Both the position numbers and the translations under genes were made by a program. From Actinomycetota bacterium (lineage in GTDB: Bacteria; Actinomycetota; Humimicrobiia; Humimicrobiales; Humimicrobiaceae), in the NCBI GenBank assembly GCA_023475715.1, contig JAMCVO010000110.1:1-8347 (forward strand): 8,347 bases of DNA. Reading direction: 5' to 3'. The notes under the pieces are model-generated. The model saw only the letters and a list, made by a program, of their open reading frames with translations. It made no database searches and was not told where the DNA came from. Below, piece after piece: positions 5,931 to 8,347 of this stretch; the first letter of the stretch is position 1; each line of letters starts with the position of its first letter.

Positions 5931-7136
5931 TTAAGAAAATATACTTCTATATTTTTTCCATGTCTTAATAAATTCGTAAGTATTATTCCACGCATTTACA
6001 GTATCTTCCCGAACATTAGTTATTGGTGATAAAACAAAACCCCCTCCTTTACCAAATATTTTTATCGCGTCTATAACAGCTCGTCTGGTTTCCTCCTTAG
6101 TACCTAATTCAACCGTAACACCTCCATTTACCCCACCCCATATAGCTTTTTTTCTTCCTTGAAATTTCTTCTTAAGTGCAGACATATTCATAAATTTATC
6201 TTGTTTTGGATCAACGCCAATTAGAACATCTATACCAGAGTCCAAAATATAATCAATTATAGGTAAAAATGAAGTTGTAATTATATACCCATATTTTTTA
6301 CCAGCTTGGTGAACTAACTCGGATTCTTTTTTAATGGTGGGAAGTATAATATCTTTATAAACATCAGGAGTCCAGAAATCTGTTGATTCATACCATGCTC
6401 TTCTTACTATCAAATCAACATCAGTTACATCTAAATAAATCTCAATCTGTTTTATATTCCAATCACTAATTATATTTACATATTCTTTTATTATTTCAGG
6501 TTTTGTTATTGAGAGCATCATTGGAATTTCATAACCTGATAACCAGGCAATCATATCTACAACTGAAATTTGAAAATGATTCCATCCTACTTTTGTATCG
6601 CCCCAACCAATTATACCTGCAACCTGAAGTAAATTATGTTTATCAGCAATTTTCTTTGAAAATATCGAATCATTTTTTAGTTTTTCTATATCTTCTTTCT
6701 TAAAAGGACCAAGAAAATATTTTAATTTTTCTAAATCTTCTTCAGGTTTTATTAAAACTTCTACAGACCTAGGAATTATCAAATCTGCAAAGACAGGAAA
6801 TTCATCTTCAGTTGGCCAACCTACCTTTTGAATTACATTTTGTGTCAAAGGCCCTTTAGGTGTATCAAATCTTCTATGGAAATATTTATACCCGTTCTTT
6901 TCTTCAACCCATACATTACATTTTGCATCTGGATGTGTTGAATGATCTAATTTACCTACACTTACAACCGCATCTAAACCTAAATTCAATTCTTCTTTAA
7001 TATAATCCTCGTGAGATTCACATTTGAGTAATAAATTATAAAATAACAAAAATGAACATGGTAAATAATCAGTTTCTTTATATTCCAAGGTATTAATTAA
7101 TCTTTCTCTTGATGTCATTTTTTCTCTGATCTTCAT
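5931..7136 (-). CDS. Uroporphyrinogen decarboxylase superfamily protein, non-haem type
   Basis: A 401-residue TIM-barrel protein of the URO-D/MtaA superfamily (PF01208, COG0407). It shows the usual opening T-S-R-E-R-L (residues 8-13), a W-T-P-D-V-Y...L-P helix near 255-266, G-I-D-V-L-I-G-V-D-P at 301-310 and an I-W-G-G-V-N-G-G-V segment at 332-340. The closing part includes G-G-G-F-V-L-S-P at 364-371. It is longer than HemE (about 350) and sits in a sugar cluster, so haem synthesis is unlikely. Members of such clusters lack a proven reaction; some relatives are corrinoid or thiol methyltransferases. The H-x-C zinc motif of MtaA-type enzymes is not seen: the matching strand reads I-I-T-T-S-F (285-290). 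ATG 7136 has only a weak GAGAG before it. ATG 7118, which gives M-T-S-R-E-R, matches the usual family start equally well. The gene lies between two copies of a 26-base repeat. Confidence 0.85.
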   Translation of the reverse strand: MKIREKMTSRERLINTLEYKETDYLPCSFLLFYNLLLKCESHEDYIKEELNLGLDAVVSVGKLDHSTHPDAKCNVWVEEKNGYKYFHRRFDTPKGPLTQNVIQKVGWPTEDEFPVFADLIIPRSVEVLIKPEEDLEKLKYFLGPFKKEDIEKLKNDSIFSKKIADKHNLLQVAGIIGWGDTKVGWNHFQISVVDMIAWLSGYEIPMMLSITKPEIIKEYVNIISDWNIKQIEIYLDVTDVDLIVRRAWYESTDFWTPDVYKDIILPTIKKESELVHQAGKKYGYIITTSFLPIIDYILDSGIDVLIGVDPKQDKFMNMSALKKKFQGRKKAIWGGVNGGVTVELGTKEETRRAVIDAIKIFGKGGGFVLSPITNVREDTVNAWNNTYEFIKTWKKYRSIFS

Positions 7137-7149
7137 TTTCTACTCTCAA

Positions 7150-7176
7150 TTATATTTTTGAACCATATTCTTTCAT
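7150..7176 (-). pseudogene. Eight-codon relic of the start of an ASRT-like gene (MKEYGSKI-stop)
   Basis: On the minus strand ATG 7176 opens M-K-E-Y-G-S-K-I and ends in TAA at 7150. These are exactly the first eight residues of the ASRT-like protein encoded at 5898, with one synonymous base change. No further similarity to that gene follows. No Shine-Dalgarno sequence precedes it. It is best read as the remnant of a split or duplicated gene, located 13 bases before the start of the URO-D-like gene, though it might still be translated. Confidence 0.7.
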
Positions 7177-7177
7177 A
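7152..7177 (-). repeat. Direct repeat, upstream copy before the URO-D-like gene
   Basis: Partner of 5874-5899: 25 of 26 bases match in the same orientation. Distance between copies is 1278 bases. Recombination between them would remove the URO-D-like gene exactly and leave a complete ASRT-like gene next to the M24-type gene. Confidence 0.85.
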
Positions 7178-7235
7178 AGTATTTAAATATATTCAAAAAC
7201 ATTATTATTTTTTTAATTATTTAAAATAATAACAA
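7177..7235 (-). other. AT-only spacer after the M24-type gene
   Basis: Nearly pure A/T. It contains an imperfectly meaningful 10-bp inverted repeat made only of A and T (7202-7211 with 7223-7232). In the transcript sense it is followed by a short T-run. It is too weak to be called a terminator with confidence. No promoter with good spacing is evident. Confidence 0.3.
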
Positions 7236-8347
7236 TTAGAGCTCAATTACTTCATGCCATTTGCTTGAAAAAATATCAACACCTGATTTTGTAACTCTAA
7301 ATCCATCCTCCCATCTTAGACCATAATATGGGGTTAAAACAAAAGTATCTGCCATAAAAGTCATGTTTTCTTTAAGTTCATAGTTGGAATTTGTTTCAAC
7401 CCAGGGTTTTTCAACTTCAATTATTCCTGAACCATGACAGGGTCCATAAAGAAAATAGTCAGCATAACCATTGTTTATATAAAAATCCTTAAACTTTTTA
7501 GCTATATCACTTGCAGGTACACCTTCCTTTATCCATTCATATGTCTTAAGGTGTGCTTCAAGTCCAAATTTAATTACGCTCTTCATCTTATCTGGCATCT
7601 TACCAATGACCAAAGGCCTTCCAATAGCTGAAGAATAGCCGCCAAATCTTGCTCCGATATTTAACTGGATCATTTCATTTTTTTCAATTTTTTTATAAGT
7701 TGGACGCGTTATAGCAAATCGTGTATTTATTCCGCTAAAGATATATTGAGGAAATGCTTCACATTCAGCACCATTTCTGTAAATAGATTCCAGTATCATT
7801 CCTACAACTTCCAGTTCTGTATAACCTGGTTTTAATTTTCCCAGTATTTCATCCAAAACTTTTTCAGTTATCTGATGAGCTTTTTTAATTAGTGCAATTT
7901 CATTATTGCTTTTCATAAGCCGAAGATTAGATATTATATCTTCAGCTCTTATTATTTCAGTATTTGTCGGGAGAGCCTTTTTAACAGAATCATAAATTGG
8001 CAGTGGTAAAATATTATAATTTCCCAGTCCTAATCTTTTTATACTGCCTGATTTAACATACTCATTAAACAATTCCCTAAAATTTTTAACCGGAATATCA
8101 GGATATTCAGGCTCCGCTGATTCTCTGTACTCAAGCATTTTCTCTATATTTCTTATAGTACTTCTATCTGCTGCAAAAGGTTCTGCCTCGGGACCTATCA
8201 TCAATACAGATTCCCCTTTTCCGGGAATTAAAATACCTAATGTTTCAAATACCGGCCGGTGGTTGCTAAGATATAATACATCGCCAAAATCCGATTCTGT
8301 TCCATGTATCAGATAAGCATCAATATTTCGATTTTTTAGCTCATTCT
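7236..8347 (-). CDS. M24-family (creatinase/aminopeptidase P-type) protein with degenerate metal site, 5' end outside window
   Basis: The frame is open through base 8347, so the start lies outside; 369 residues plus the stop are visible. TTG 8204 and ATG 8201 are internal codons: the upstream 47 residues clearly continue the protein (DAYLIHG, then YLSNHRP and a GILIPGKG segment), as in a creatinase N-terminal domain. The C-terminal pita-bread fold is recognisable, with SNNEIALIKKAH, GINTRFAITRP, the G-G-Y turn, CHGSGI and a closing WEDGFRVT. Of the five dimetal ligands of active M24 peptidases, the first Asp is Asn (7659-7661), the second Asp is Ala (7626-7628) and the first Glu is Asp (7347-7349). 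Only the His (7434-7436) and last Glu (7308-7310) remain. It is therefore unlikely to be a normal Xaa-Pro peptidase. A metal-free amidinohydrolase of the creatinase type or another hydrolase is possible; substrate unknown. Confidence 0.87.
   Translation of the reverse strand, partial: NELKNRNIDAYLIHGTESDFGDVLYLSNHRPVFETLGILIPGKGESVLMIGPEAEPFAADRSTIRNIEKMLEYRESAEPEYPDIPVKNFRELFNEYVKSGSIKRLGLGNYNILPLPIYDSVKKALPTNTEIIRAEDIISNLRLMKSNNEIALIKKAHQITEKVLDEILGKLKPGYTELEVVGMILESIYRNGAECEAFPQYIFSGINTRFAITRPTYKKIEKNEMIQLNIGARFGGYSSAIGRPLVIGKMPDKMKSVIKFGLEAHLKTYEWIKEGVPASDIAKKFKDFYINNGYADYFLYGPCHGSGIIEVEKPWVETNSNYELKENMTFMADTFVLTPYYGLRWEDGFRVTKSGVDIFSSKWHEVIEL

Noticed and set aside
5931..7136. hemE, uroporphyrinogen decarboxylase of haem synthesis
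   Set aside because: Length, motifs and neighbours differ from HemE, and no other haem gene is present.
7202..7232. Terminator hairpin after the M24-type gene
   Set aside because: The arms contain only A and T, so the fold would be weak, and low-complexity AT sequence gives such pairs by chance.
7236..8204. Complete M24 protein starting at TTG 8204 or ATG 8201
   Set aside because: The frame continues without a stop to the window edge, and the additional 47 residues match the expected N-terminal domain, so these codons are internal.

Overview
The window is strongly AT-rich and every gene I can support lies on the minus strand, so transcription runs from high to low coordinates. There are no RNA genes, transposases, CRISPR arrays or plus-strand genes. 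Low GC, strong GGAGG ribosome binding sites on some genes, and a lipoprotein binding protein with a Thr/Ala/Glu linker of ETTAA repeats point to a low-GC, probably anaerobic, free-living bacterium. Similar linkers are common in uncultivated groups such as Atribacterota and OPB41-type actinobacteria, and also in some Firmicutes. This placement is an inference and I cannot fix the phylum.

In transcription order: (1) a creatinase/aminopeptidase-P-type M24 protein, cut by the right window edge, whose metal ligands are largely replaced; (2) an 8-codon fragment identical in peptide to the start of the ASRT-like gene further down; (3) a protein of the uroporphyrinogen decarboxylase (URO-D) superfamily, of a non-haem type; (4) a 121-residue protein of the Anabaena sensory rhodopsin transducer (ASRT) family; (5) a 273-base leader with two strong but unattached Shine-Dalgarno sequences, a 6-codon mini-ORF and a 14-bp inverted repeat; (6) an ABC sugar-binding lipoprotein; (7) a perfect 12-bp intercistronic hairpin; (8, 9) two CUT1-type permeases; (10) a phosphotriesterase-like metal hydrolase; (11) an L-fucose/L-arabinose isomerase-like protein, cut by the left edge.

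Read together, this is a carbohydrate uptake and processing cluster. The lipoprotein and two permeases import a sugar or sugar derivative, using an ATPase encoded elsewhere. The phosphotriesterase-like protein (possibly a lactonase) and the isomerase-like protein act on it. The ASRT-like protein may sense or bind a related small molecule. The URO-D-like and M24-like proteins have unknown reactions. The substrate cannot be read from the sequence.

The most unusual points are: the ASRT-family protein in a sugar operon with no rhodopsin gene in view; a 26-base near-identical repeat of its first codons flanking the URO-D-like gene, which suggests insertion or a duplication followed by deletion; the degenerate M24 metal site; and the elaborate leader before the transporter genes. 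Several starts are revised to ATG codons inside longer frames that open with TTG or a poorly supported ATG.
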